From: Imperialibacter roseus
GTDB lineage: Bacteria; Bacteroidota; Bacteroidia; Cytophagales; Cyclobacteriaceae
Direction of reading: 5' to 3'
Assembly: GCF_032999765.1 (NCBI RefSeq)
Contig: NZ_CP136051.1
Location: 1,278,417-1,342,416 of the forward strand
DNA length: 64,000 bases
This document shows, piece after piece, positions 33,778-42,884 of this stretch; the stretch's first letter is position 1; the number at the start of each line of letters is the position of its first letter. The notes under the pieces are model-generated. The model did no database searches, was not told the DNA's origin, and saw nothing but the letters and a program-made list of their open reading frames with translations. Made by a program: the position numbers and the translations under genes.

Positions 33778-35095
33778 GATAAAACATATTGCTTCGACTG
33801 TCTTGTTGGCCCTGGTGATTGGGCTCCTCGCCTGCCGGCAGAACAGCGAAAACAGAGCGCCGACTTTCCCGTCACCGGCGGCGCCGTCTTCGCAGGTCTC
33901 AGCCGATTGGCCAAAAGGGCTGACGAAAGAGCAGTACTACGACAAAGTGCTGGGCATGCTGGTCGGCTCTGCTATTGGCGACGCCATGGGAGCCCCAACA
34001 GAAATGTGGCACCGAAGCGGTATTCAGGCTCAGTTCGGTTTTGTCGACAGCCTCGATGCGGTAACCCGGGAAGGCTCACCGGAAGGGCCATGGGAGGACA
34101 ACCTGGCTGCCGGCGGCACTACCGACGACACCCGCTGGAAGCTGCTGATAGGTAATTACCTTATCACTCAGCGAGGCAGCGATTCGCTGGATGCAAAGGC
34201 TTTTGCCAACCACATCATCAGTCTGTACAAAGCAGAAATGCAGCAGGTAAAAGAAATAGATGCATTTGGGCCTGAAGCAATGGAGCGGCAGCTGATGCAC
34301 ATGACCTGGCTGCAGGAGTGGGCCAAGGTAGCCAAACCATTTGCTGATGACCACCTGCAAGGCTACAGCTATGCCGTGAACAAGTTCTATGGAGGAGAAA
34401 TGGCTTGCGCAGGCATGCTCTACTCACCTTCGATTGGCGGCTTTTACCCGGGTCAGCCCCAAAAAGCATACACAGAAGCTTACCGACTTGGTTTCTTCGA
34501 TCACGGCTATGCCAGAGATATTACGGGGCTTACTGCGGCCTACGTAGCAAAAGCTATGGAACCGGGCGTAAAGCCAGAGCAAATAGCTTTGATCACAAGA
34601 GAAGTTGACCCACTGCGCTATTTCAACAGCCGACTGATTGGACGACTAGCCTACGCCAGTTATACTGCTTCCAAAGAGATTGCTTACAAAGCCAAAGGTC
34701 TGACAGAAAAGGATGTTGACCCGGCGTTGAGGGTGCCTAAAAACTTTAAGGGCAGCAGGCTGGAATATGCGCAGCTTGCCAAAGCCTATGAGCTGATGGA
34801 TGCCTGGCTTCAGGACATTCCGTTCCACGCCGGGGAAATCCACTTCATCAACCTGATGGCGCTGGAGTATTCAGAAGGAGATTTTCAGAAAGCGATGGAG
34901 TTTGTGGTGAACTACGGCCGGGACAATGATACAGTGGCTGCCATCACAGGGGCCATCCTCGGTGCTTATTGGGGGTATAGCGGTTTGCCTAAAGGCTTGA
35001 AAGAAAAGTCATTAAAAGCGACGAAGGAGCTAGTGGGGATTGACCTGGAAGACCTGGCAAGGAAAACGACTGAAGCGGCTTACAGGGGGGACTAG
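33770..35095 (+). CDS. ADP-ribosylglycohydrolase-family lipoprotein
   Basis: A 441-residue protein with lipoprotein signal (lipobox LLACRQ). The DraG/ARH-type fold is shown by 'LVGSAIGDAMGAPTEMWHR', 'GTTDDTRWKLLIG' (metal-binding Thr-Asp-Asp) and the C-terminal 'YGRDNDTVAAITGAILGAYWG', supplying the second metal cluster. Being exported and lipid-anchored, it is more likely to act on a nucleoside-like or sugar substrate in the periplasm than on cytoplasmic ADP-ribosylated protein. Coupled to the upstream kinase. Confidence 0.85.
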   Translation: MHKIKHIASTVLLALVIGLLACRQNSENRAPTFPSPAAPSSQVSADWPKGLTKEQYYDKVLGMLVGSAIGDAMGAPTEMWHRSGIQAQFGFVDSLDAVTREGSPEGPWEDNLAAGGTTDDTRWKLLIGNYLITQRGSDSLDAKAFANHIISLYKAEMQQVKEIDAFGPEAMERQLMHMTWLQEWAKVAKPFADDHLQGYSYAVNKFYGGEMACAGMLYSPSIGGFYPGQPQKAYTEAYRLGFFDHGYARDITGLTAAYVAKAMEPGVKPEQIALITREVDPLRYFNSRLIGRLAYASYTASKEIAYKAKGLTEKDVDPALRVPKNFKGSRLEYAQLAKAYELMDAWLQDIPFHAGEIHFINLMALEYSEGDFQKAMEFVVNYGRDNDTVAAITGAILGAYWGYSGLPKGLKEKSLKATKELVGIDLEDLARKTTEAAYRGD

Positions 35096-35097
35096 TT

Positions 35098-35379
35098 TCA
35101 GCTAATTTTGCCAGTATACAAATCCCAAACCGGAAAAATCAAATCGTAATCCATCCAGTTAAGATTACCGTCAACTATCTCAAACTTCGTAAACAAATCC
35201 TTATTGAGATATCTTTTAACAGCGGGATGTTTGCTTTTGGTTAGAAAATCTTTGAAATCGACCACTTGGTAGTGCGGTCGCTAAAATGAATCCGAATGGT
35301 GTAGTCATTCACATACTCCGCCATCGAAACGCTCACAATAGCCTGGCTGCTTTCCTTCGTGTCGTCGGTGATAATCATC
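35098..35379 (-). pseudogene. Frameshifted DUF2442 protein
   Basis: The minus strand encodes 'MIITDDTKESSQAIVSVSMA' and 'YTIRIHFSDRTTK' from 35379, then after a one-base shift near 35263-35268 continues 'VVDFKDFLTKSKHPAVKRYL', 'NKDLFTKFEIVDGNLNWMDY', 'DLIFPVWDLYTGKIS' to a TGA at 35098. The second part is a textbook DUF2442 domain. DUF2442 proteins often sit beside DUF4160 or toxin-antitoxin-like genes; no partner is present. One missing base is enough to break it; a sequencing error is the alternative. Confidence 0.75.
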
Positions 35380-35381
35380 AG

Positions 35382-35864
35382 TTAAAAACTTGCAGACATA
35401 ACACTATCAGTGCCGATTCTCAGGCTGTTGAGCCCAAAAGAGTGGATGGTCATGCCATCGTCTTCCGATTCTTTGAAAGTCAGCCACCTGGAGGTGCCGA
35501 CTAGCTGAGGTGCTTCGGAAGGGATATAAATATCAAGTGTCACACTTTCCCAGCGACTGAACAGGAAGTTTTTCCAATGTTTGGCTTCAGGGTCGTCCAG
35601 TTTGATGTAAAGTGTTCCTTCTTCGGAAGAGAGATTGAGTTTGTCGAGCAAAGCGTTGTCGCCGATGATTTTGCCTTGTCCAACTCGTTGTGTATGTACC
35701 CTTACCTGACAGGGGATATCGATAATCAATTCGGTAAAGGCAGGCAGTGGTCGCTCGAGAACCTTCTCACTATCGCTGACCATCAGATGGTTGCGCTCCA
35801 CCACTATGCAATACAGGATTGCAAGGGTAAAAAGTAAATAGGCCGCTAACTCTCTTCTTTTCAA
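35382..35864 (-). CDS. Membrane-anchored GIN/DUF2807-like protein, short
   Basis: A 160-residue protein with one N-terminal membrane segment (9-21) and a beta-rich domain: 'FTELIIDIPCQVRVHTQRVGQGKIIGDNALLDKLNLSSEEGTLYIKL' matches the start of the GIN (DUF2807, putative adhesin head) domain. Family members are about 220-250 residues, so this may lack the C-terminal strands. Its stop is 3 bases from the DUF2442 start, suggesting an operon with the broken gene. Confidence 0.6.
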   Translation of the reverse strand: MKRRELAAYLLFTLAILYCIVVERNHLMVSDSEKVLERPLPAFTELIIDIPCQVRVHTQRVGQGKIIGDNALLDKLNLSSEEGTLYIKLDDPEAKHWKNFLFSRWESVTLDIYIPSEAPQLVGTSRWLTFKESEDDGMTIHSFGLNSLRIGTDSVMSASF

Positions 35865-35931
35865 AATGAATTGATTTTGCTTATTAGATGTCTAATTTGG
35901 TGTCAGGGTTGCATCTTCGGAAAGAAAAATA

Positions 35932-37590
35932 ATGGGAACGCCTCCAATTCGCCTTCACGATACCTACTACCACGACAATTTTCTCTATGTGCTGGCTCAT
36001 GTAGAAAGACTGTATGCATCCTTTTTGACTCCTTTTGAAACGGGATTCCTTTCCGACTTTCGTGCCTTAAGCATCAGTGCTCAGTGCCTTTACATCCGGA
36101 TGGCCAACCGCAAAGGTCGGTTTTTTCGGCCATCTAAACTTATATATGCTGAGATAAAGGATACCGCCACTACCTGGCAAGAGTTACACAAGAATGGATT
36201 TATTTCTTCACCCGCAATCAACGACGAATGGGATGCGCTGGACCTGGTGAGACTTTTTACAGTGGGTGAGTTGAAGGAGGTGCTGAAAAGCGTGGGTGTG
36301 GAAGCGAAGCAGGCAAAGAGAGAAGAGTTGGTATTGCTGCTGTTTGAAACGTTTACATTGCCGAAGATGCGGGACAGGCTGCTTGAACTTGAAGAGGTAG
36401 TGGAGATGGGTAAGCTGGAACAATTGGAGATGATCAGGCTTTTCTTCTTCGGGCATCCGTGGGGCGATATGTCGCAGTTCGTGATTCGTGACATTGGCAA
36501 TGCCAGGTTTGAAACTTACGACGAAGAGCTGTTCAAGCCGCAATTCAGAAGCTACGACGAGGTGAGCCAGCTGTTCGATTTGCACCAGCAATACCGGGCG
36601 CTAAAAAAGGCCATGCTCGTGGAGGATGAAACGTTGATCGATGAAGCTGTAGGTGCGCTGACCTACGTGCCCGAAAACCTGTCGCCGGTGGCGGAATCCA
36701 TTGTGAAAAAATTCATCATGCGCACCGGCAAGTGGTATGAGCAAAATAAGTTGTTAGAAAGAGCCGCCATCACTTATTCGAGGCATTCGTTGCCGGAGTC
36801 GAGGGAGCGGCTGGTGCGGGTGCTGATAGGCCTTGGGAAAAAAGAGGAAGCGAAGGAAGTGCTGCAGCGAATTGCAGCCGAGCCGGAAACACATTCTGAG
36901 TGGCTTTTTGCCAGCGATCAACTGGTGAAGCTTTCAGGCACGAAGCAGGTGCTTACCACCACCAGGGTGATGAAAGAGGCGCCGGAGCTGATGGTGCCAA
37001 AGCCGGATGGAAGCCTGAACATCGAAGAGCATGTTTTGATTACGCTGAGGGAGCAAGGCTTTGAAGGCGCCCACACCGAGAACTATATCTGGCGCAGTCT
37101 GTTTGGCCTGGTCTTTTGGGAAGAACTCTACAGCCAGGAACGGGCGCTCATTCACCAACCTTTGCAGCGTGTGCCGCTCGACTTGCAGGATCGTCGTTAT
37201 TTAAAAAGCCGTTACCAGGCCTTCGAACATTTTTTGTCTGTTTTTGAGAGTAAACAACAGTTGCAGGAAAAAGTGTATGTGACCATGCAGGCCAAGGAGA
37301 ATATTGTTAACCCGTGGGTAGGCTGGCACCCTGATTTGGCTGCCCACCTGGAAGCACTATTTCGGCACCTAAGCCTTGAGCAGTTGAAAGAAATCTCGTT
37401 AGAAATGGCCCGCAATCCACTTGAAAATGGCACTGGTTTGCCCGATCTGTTTGTGTGGAATAGTGATGACTATCACTTTTGGGAGGTGAAATCTCCCACC
37501 GACCATCTATCGGCCCATCAGGTTTTTTGGATCAACTTCATGAAGGAGCATGGCGTGAAGGTAGAGGTGTTGAGAATCGTGTATAATTAA
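35932..37590 (+). CDS. FAN1-like VRR-NUC nuclease
   Basis: A 552-residue protein. Residues near 105-130 look like a SAP/winged-helix DNA-binding segment ('LVRLFTVGELKEVLKSVGVEAKQAKREELVLLLFE'), the middle is helical/TPR-like, and the C-terminus is a VRR-NUC domain with 'GLPDLFVWNSDDYHFWEVKSP' (PD-(D/E)xK core: Asp, Glu, Val, Lys) and 'HQVFWINFMKEHGVKVEVLRI'. This order matches FAN1, which processes interstrand cross-links and flaps. Bacterial FAN1 homologues exist in Pseudomonas and scattered others. Cytoplasmic; monocistronic. Confidence 0.88.
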   Translation: MGTPPIRLHDTYYHDNFLYVLAHVERLYASFLTPFETGFLSDFRALSISAQCLYIRMANRKGRFFRPSKLIYAEIKDTATTWQELHKNGFISSPAINDEWDALDLVRLFTVGELKEVLKSVGVEAKQAKREELVLLLFETFTLPKMRDRLLELEEVVEMGKLEQLEMIRLFFFGHPWGDMSQFVIRDIGNARFETYDEELFKPQFRSYDEVSQLFDLHQQYRALKKAMLVEDETLIDEAVGALTYVPENLSPVAESIVKKFIMRTGKWYEQNKLLERAAITYSRHSLPESRERLVRVLIGLGKKEEAKEVLQRIAAEPETHSEWLFASDQLVKLSGTKQVLTTTRVMKEAPELMVPKPDGSLNIEEHVLITLREQGFEGAHTENYIWRSLFGLVFWEELYSQERALIHQPLQRVPLDLQDRRYLKSRYQAFEHFLSVFESKQQLQEKVYVTMQAKENIVNPWVGWHPDLAAHLEALFRHLSLEQLKEISLEMARNPLENGTGLPDLFVWNSDDYHFWEVKSPTDHLSAHQVFWINFMKEHGVKVEVLRIVYN

Positions 37591-37660
37591 TTCCTTTTTT
37601 ACCGAACTTATCTACCACACTGATCCTTTCTTTTTTATATTGAAGCATAAATCCATTTGA

Positions 37661-38944
37661 ATGAAGGTACTCATGCTGGGGTGGGAATACCCGCCCGAAA
37701 TTTCCGGAGGATTAGGTGTTGCATGTCATGGCTTGACCCTGGGGCTGAGTGAGCAGAACGTGTCGGTGGATTTTATACTTCCAAAGGTCACAGCGAAGAA
37801 ATCATGGAACAAGGTATCTCTCCGGGAGGCTGAAGAAGTGGAGTGGAAAAAGGTGCTGTCGGAAGAGCGGGAATGGTGGGAAGATGTGAAAGTGCTGGAA
37901 ATTGGCTCCTATCTTTTGCCCTACTTGTCGGAAGAGCAGTTTGTTAAACAGCACGTCGTACAAAAACAAACAAAAGAGAAAACGGTATTAAAAGAAAAAC
38001 TTGAACCACTTCGCAAAAAACTGAAAGGTGGCTACGGCCCCGATCTGTTCAATGAGGTGGTTAAGTATGCCATTATAGTGGGAGAGGAAGCCACAAAGTC
38101 AGATGCCGACGTTATCCATGCGCACGACTGGATGACATTCGAAGCAGGAGTAATGGCGAAGTCGGCCAGCGGCAAACCGCTGGTGGTGCACTGTCATAGC
38201 ACCGAATTTGATAGAATGGGCGTGCATGTGAATCAGCACATTTACGACATAGAGCGCAAAGGATTTGAGGCAGCCGATGCGGTGATCACGGTGAGCCATC
38301 AGACCAAAGACCTTATCCACCTTCACTATGGCGTGAAGCTGGCTAAAATTCACGTCGTCCATAATGGGTATTTTCCTGTGGCGACTGCCAAGCCGCACAA
38401 GAGAAATACATTTAATGTTTCATTTCTGGGCAGGATGGTCGGGCAGAAAGGGCCGGAACATTTTGTGGATGTGGCCAGAGAACTCCTGCGCATGGACGAC
38501 GCCTATAGATTTACCATGGCTGGTAGCGGCCATATGCTCGACGAGTTGAAAGAGAAGGTGTATAAAATGAATTTGTCGCACTATTTCAATTTTCCGGGCT
38601 TTCTGAACCAAAAGAAACTTCCACAGTTTTTTGCTGACACAGACCTCTTTTTGCTAACCTCTAACTCCGACCCATTTGGTATTGTGGCGTTGGAAGCTGT
38701 GAGTGCCGGCGTGCCGGCTGTTTTGTCTACCAAAGCGGGCGTTACTGAAGTACTCACCCATGCAGCGAAGTTTGACCCCTGGGATACCTTCTCCATCAAG
38801 AACTTCATCAGTGAGTTGAAGGGCGACCCAGCCAGGCTCAAAGCCTACACCAAAGCCCAGGAAAGCGACCTTAAAAAGGCTTCATGGCAAAGGATGGGTG
38901 AAGACGTGGTGAGTCTTTACAAGAAACTCATTTCGCCTAAATAG
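37661..38944 (+). CDS. Glycosyltransferase family 4 / glycogen-synthase-like
   Basis: A 427-residue GT-B enzyme. The start 'MKVLMLGWEYPPEISGGLGVACHGL' is like GT5/GT4 starch-synthase-type enzymes; 'VIHAHDWMTFEAGVMA', 'GRMVGQKGPEHFVDVA' and 'LTSNSDPFGIVALEAVSAGVP' (E-x7-E donor motif) complete the fold. It could make glycogen-like glucan or another polysaccharide. No glgB/glgX neighbours, so the acceptor is open. Confidence 0.85.
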   Translation: MKVLMLGWEYPPEISGGLGVACHGLTLGLSEQNVSVDFILPKVTAKKSWNKVSLREAEEVEWKKVLSEEREWWEDVKVLEIGSYLLPYLSEEQFVKQHVVQKQTKEKTVLKEKLEPLRKKLKGGYGPDLFNEVVKYAIIVGEEATKSDADVIHAHDWMTFEAGVMAKSASGKPLVVHCHSTEFDRMGVHVNQHIYDIERKGFEAADAVITVSHQTKDLIHLHYGVKLAKIHVVHNGYFPVATAKPHKRNTFNVSFLGRMVGQKGPEHFVDVARELLRMDDAYRFTMAGSGHMLDELKEKVYKMNLSHYFNFPGFLNQKKLPQFFADTDLFLLTSNSDPFGIVALEAVSAGVPAVLSTKAGVTEVLTHAAKFDPWDTFSIKNFISELKGDPARLKAYTKAQESDLKKASWQRMGEDVVSLYKKLISPK

Positions 38945-38977
38945 GCACTTTTAAGAGCTTATTTCCTGAAATTCAAC

Positions 38978-39454
38978 TCAATAGGGTATTCCCAGCTTCT
39001 TATAAATGAAGTGCATCAGCCAGGCTGGCCCGATAAGGAGGAACTGCAGGTCTTTGAAAAACGACGGCTTTTTTCCTTCCACCTTGTGCCCGTAGAACTG
39101 CCCGATCCAGGCCACAACAAATATCCCCAATGAAATGGCCCAAAGAGGGGTAGCAAAAGTTTGGCTCAGGTAATTGGCCGCCACACAACAAACAGCAGCC
39201 ACCGCAAGCATGCCAAAGGAGAGCGGAATAGAAAGCGTGATGTAGTAAATCAGCGTAATGGCCAGCAGAAGAGTGGCCCAGTTCACATAGGGATTGTCGC
39301 TGATGAAATTCTGCAAAAAGCCACTGGGGATAGACCAAATAAGCCCCACAATGCTAAAAAATATCAAAGGCACACAAATCCAATGAATGGCTTTATTGGT
39401 TACGTTTTGGTGGCTTTCGCCATACTCCGAAAGAAGGGCGTCTATTTTTCTCAT
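38978..39454 (-). CDS. Mpo1/DUF962-like membrane protein
   Basis: About 158 residues with four membrane segments. Conserved elements of the Mpo1 (YGL010w) family are visible: 'SHQNVTNKAIHWICVP' near the N-terminus and 'WIGQFYGHKVEGKKPSFFKDLQFLLIGPAWL' near the C-terminus, holding the His residues that bind iron in the yeast 2-hydroxy-fatty-acid dioxygenase. A bacterial role in lipid alpha-oxidation is an inference. Start at 39454 (MRKIDALL) or 39463. Confidence 0.82.
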   Translation of the reverse strand: MRKIDALLSEYGESHQNVTNKAIHWICVPLIFFSIVGLIWSIPSGFLQNFISDNPYVNWATLLLAITLIYYITLSIPLSFGMLAVAAVCCVAANYLSQTFATPLWAISLGIFVVAWIGQFYGHKVEGKKPSFFKDLQFLLIGPAWLMHFIYKKLGIPY

Positions 39455-39578
39455 AATGATCATTAGGGTTATGTTCTTCTAAAATACATAATCCTTTTGA
39501 TATTTTAAGCCCATTTATCAACAAGGGGTGTCGGGTAATTGATCGATTCACTAGCTTGCAGCCAAACAAAACACGCTT

Positions 39579-40715
39579 ATGTCATTAAGTTTTTGGGAAA
39601 GGCAATCGTTTCAAAACTGGGACTACATTGTGGTGGGCGGCGGTATCGTTGGTTTGAGTACTGCCATTAGTTTAAAGGAGAAAGCGCCTGGTGCTGACAT
39701 ACTTTTGCTGGAACGTGGCTTGCTGCCGTCGGGGGCCAGCACGAAGAATGCAGGGTTTGCCTGCTTTGGCAGCCTCACCGAATTGGTGGAAGATATCAAG
39801 ATACTGGGAGAAGAAGGCTGCCTGGCACTTGTGAAACGCAGGTGGGCCGGACTCCAGAAGCTCAGACAGCGGGTGGGAGATGCCGGGCTTGGCTTTCAGC
39901 AAAACGGCGGATATGAGCTGGTGTCGGAAGGGGAGGTAAAATACCTTCCAGAAATACCAGGGGTGAATACGTTGCTGAAAAGCTTTTTTGGTATTGATGT
40001 ATTTCAGGAAGATGTGCAGCTCGTTCAAAAGTTCGGTTTCCACAAGTCGGTAGTAAAAACGGTCATTGCCAATCCATTGGAAGGGCAGCTGCATACGGGC
40101 AGCATGATGCGAAACCTGTATCAGATCGCTGCTGCCAAAAAAATACACGTGCTGACCGGCTGCGAAGTAAAGCAGCATGAAGACCTGCAAAGCCATGTGG
40201 AGGTGTCTGCCTTTTCGCCTGGCACCAACACCGATATCACTTTCAAAGCCAAAAAGCTGGCTTTCTGCACGAACGCCTTTGCTTCACAGTACTTTCCTGA
40301 GTTCGACATTAAGCCAGGCAGAGGGCTTGTTTTTGTGACCGAGCCAATGAAACAGGTTCCTTTTCAGGGCACTTTTCACATGGATCAGGGCTTCTATTAT
40401 TTCAGGAATGCCGGTGACAGGATTTTGCTGGGAGGAGGCAGGAACCTTGACTTTGATAAAGAAACTACCACCGACTTTGGCGTGAATGAGGTAATTTTGG
40501 CGGAGCTGAAACGACTGCTTGCCGAGGTGATTGCACCAGGCTCATCGCTGAAAATTGATCAGCAATGGTCTGGTATTATGGCGTTTGGGAAAACGAAGGA
40601 ACCCATTGTAAAGAAGGTTTCTGACAACATAACCATTGGGGTGAGACTCGGTGGTATGGGGGTGGCCATTGGCACTTTGGTAGGGGAAGAACTTGCGGCG
40701 CTCGCTGGTAGTTGA
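39579..40715 (+). CDS. FAD-dependent oxidoreductase, DAO family
   Basis: A 378-residue flavoprotein with an N-terminal Rossmann motif 'DYIVVGGGIVGLSTAISL', 'PSGASTKNAGFACFG' (flavin contact as in glycine/sarcosine oxidases) and the C-terminal 'GVRLGGMGVAIGTLVGEELA'. It oxidises an amine or amino acid; which one is unknown. Not evidently in an operon. Confidence 0.86.
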   Translation: MSLSFWERQSFQNWDYIVVGGGIVGLSTAISLKEKAPGADILLLERGLLPSGASTKNAGFACFGSLTELVEDIKILGEEGCLALVKRRWAGLQKLRQRVGDAGLGFQQNGGYELVSEGEVKYLPEIPGVNTLLKSFFGIDVFQEDVQLVQKFGFHKSVVKTVIANPLEGQLHTGSMMRNLYQIAAAKKIHVLTGCEVKQHEDLQSHVEVSAFSPGTNTDITFKAKKLAFCTNAFASQYFPEFDIKPGRGLVFVTEPMKQVPFQGTFHMDQGFYYFRNAGDRILLGGGRNLDFDKETTTDFGVNEVILAELKRLLAEVIAPGSSLKIDQQWSGIMAFGKTKEPIVKKVSDNITIGVRLGGMGVAIGTLVGEELAALAGS

Positions 40716-40842
40716 TAGTTGCACTAATCAAAGACAGAACCAAAACATTCGATGTAAAATATTTATACAAATGCAAAAGCGAGCCTCCCTTTTGATTTTT
40801 TACTATCTTCAAACCTTATTCATGTCGATATAAACCGTTTTT

Positions 40843-42297
40843 ATGCAAAAAACGAAAGAGCCAACCCTTTGGCACGCCTTTATTCCAATCATTTTTCTTA
40901 TTGTTCTGCTGTCTCTTAATGTTGTTATTTTTGGTGATGCAGCCCTCGATGGCTCCAACCAGATTGTACTGATTCTGGCAGCGGCTGTAGCAGCCCTTGT
41001 GTCTTCGAGGCTGGGAATTTCGTGGGATGATATGATTGACGGCGTGGTGAAAAGTATCAGCTCGGCTATGTCTTCGATCTTGATTCTTCTGCTCATCGGA
41101 GCGTTGGCAGGCACATGGCTTTTGAGTGGTATTGTTCCGGCCATGATCTACTATGGACTCCAGATACTCAATCCAACAATTTTTCTTTTTGCTGCATGTG
41201 TCGTTAGTGCCATTGTTTCTCTTGCCACAGGCAGCTCCTGGTCAACTATTGCCACACTAGGTGTTGCTTTGCTGGGTATTGGACAGGCGCTTGGGATATA
41301 CGAGGGGCTGGTAGCCGGCGCCATCATTTCCGGTGCTTATTTTGGTGACAAAATGTCGCCACTTTCCGACACCACTAACCTTGCACCAGCGATGGCTGGC
41401 ACTGATTTGTTTACGCATATCAGGTACATGGTGTACACCACCGTTCCTTCGCTCGCCATAACCTTACTCATCTATCTGGGAATTGGTGTATTCTCCTCGT
41501 CTGATGGAACGGTAAATGATATTGCACCCATTCTGGTTTCATTAAGTGATAAATTCGACATCAACGGGTGGCTGTTTATCGTGCCTGCCGCCGTCATCCT
41601 TATGATTGTGAGAAAAGTACCTGCTATTCCTGCCTTGCTGGCGGGCACCCTGCTTGGTGGTGTGTTTGCTTTCATCTTCCAGCCCGACATTATTTTGGAG
41701 GTGGCTGCCATAGAAGGGCCACTTTGGAAGCAAACCTATGTGGGAGTAATGAAGGCGCTATATACAGACATCAACGTGGTGACGGACAATGCCATGGTGA
41801 ACGAATTGCTCTCAACCGGTGGCATGTCGGGCATGCTCAACACCATTTGGCTGATTTTGTGTGCAATGGTGTTTGGGGGCATCATGGAAGCCGGAGGTTT
41901 GCTGAAAAAGATTGCCTCTGAAATTATCAAGCGGGTGAATTCTACCTGGTCGCTGATTACGTCAACGGCTGCTACCTGCGTGTTTTTTAATATCACAGCT
42001 TCCGACCAGTACCTGGCTATTGTGGTGCCGGGAAGAATGTATGCAGATATTTACAGAGAAAGAGGCCTGATGCCAGAAAACTTAAGCCGAACGCTGGAGG
42101 ATAGTGGAACGGTGACGTCGGTGCTGGTGCCGTGGAACACCTGCGGAGCCACTCAATCCACAGTGCTTGGTGTCGGCACCTTTATTTATGCGCCATATTG
42201 TTTTTTTAATATAATAAGCCCACTAATGACCGTTGCTTTTGCTGTGTTTAATATCAAAATCAGAAGGTACAAGGAGCAGAAGGAGGCAGTAGCTTAA
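40843..42297 (+). CDS. nhaC: Na+/H+ antiporter, NhaC family
   Basis: A 484-residue transporter with about 11-12 hydrophobic segments. NhaC hallmarks: 'ATGSSWSTIATLGVALLGIGQALG', 'GAIISGAYFGDKMSPLSDTTNLAPAMAGTDLF' and 'VLVPWNTCGATQSTVLGVGTFIYAPYCFFNIISP'. It exports Na+ (or, in relatives, lactate/malate couples) in exchange for H+. Its TAA stop overlaps the downstream exonuclease ATG by one base. Confidence 0.9.
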   Translation: MQKTKEPTLWHAFIPIIFLIVLLSLNVVIFGDAALDGSNQIVLILAAAVAALVSSRLGISWDDMIDGVVKSISSAMSSILILLLIGALAGTWLLSGIVPAMIYYGLQILNPTIFLFAACVVSAIVSLATGSSWSTIATLGVALLGIGQALGIYEGLVAGAIISGAYFGDKMSPLSDTTNLAPAMAGTDLFTHIRYMVYTTVPSLAITLLIYLGIGVFSSSDGTVNDIAPILVSLSDKFDINGWLFIVPAAVILMIVRKVPAIPALLAGTLLGGVFAFIFQPDIILEVAAIEGPLWKQTYVGVMKALYTDINVVTDNAMVNELLSTGGMSGMLNTIWLILCAMVFGGIMEAGGLLKKIASEIIKRVNSTWSLITSTAATCVFFNITASDQYLAIVVPGRMYADIYRERGLMPENLSRTLEDSGTVTSVLVPWNTCGATQSTVLGVGTFIYAPYCFFNIISPLMTVAFAVFNIKIRRYKEQKEAVA

Positions 42298-42884
42298 TGA
42301 CCTTTCCAAAGAAAATTACGAAAGAGGAAATATTGCAATTACCCGAGTTTCGATTTGAAGGTAAGGTGCATGTGATCTCCAATGAGGCTGACATCAAAGA
42401 CGCCACCACTGTATTAGCCAGGGAGAAACTTTTAGGCTTTGACACCGAGACGAAACCGGCGTTCAGAAAAGGCCAGTATTTCCCGACGGCGCTTGTTCAG
42501 TTTGCCACAGAAGAGGAAGCGTTTCTTTTTAGGATCAATCTCCTTGGCCCTCACTATCGGATTTACGACTTAATGGAGGACGAGTCAATCACTAAAATAG
42601 GTGTAGCCCTTCGAGATGATTTGGTAGATTTGAACAAGATCAGGCGATTTGAACCAGTGGGATTTATCGATCTTAACGAGGTGGTAAAAGAACTGGAGTT
42701 TGAAAACATGGGTGCCAGGAATCTGACTGGAATGATTCTTGGCAAAAGGATCAACAAAGCCCAGCAGACCTCCAACTGGGAAAACGAAGAGCTCACAAAG
42801 GCGCAGATCCACTATGCGGCCACTGATGCCTGGGTGTGCCGGGAGATTTACCAGGTGCTGAACAGCAAGGGCTATTTGTATTAG
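42297..42884 (+). CDS. 3'-5' exonuclease domain protein (RNase D-like, DEDDy)
   Basis: A 195-residue single-domain DEDD exonuclease: Exo I 'LLGFDTETKPAF', Exo II 'ITKIGVALRDDLVDL', Exo III 'IHYAATDAWVCREIY' (DEDDy type). It lacks HRDC domains, so it is not full RNase D; similar stand-alone proteins are common in Bacteroidota. Translationally coupled to nhaC and abuts the convergent yigZ-like gene. Confidence 0.87.
   Translation: MTFPKKITKEEILQLPEFRFEGKVHVISNEADIKDATTVLAREKLLGFDTETKPAFRKGQYFPTALVQFATEEEAFLFRINLLGPHYRIYDLMEDESITKIGVALRDDLVDLNKIRRFEPVGFIDLNEVVKELEFENMGARNLTGMILGKRINKAQQTSNWENEELTKAQIHYAATDAWVCREIYQVLNSKGYLY

Noticed and set aside
34821-34833. Exact copy of the 13-bp motif CGTTCCACGCCGG
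   Set aside because: It lies in the ADP-ribosylglycohydrolase gene and encodes part of a plausible continuous protein (PFHAG), so a chance match is likely.
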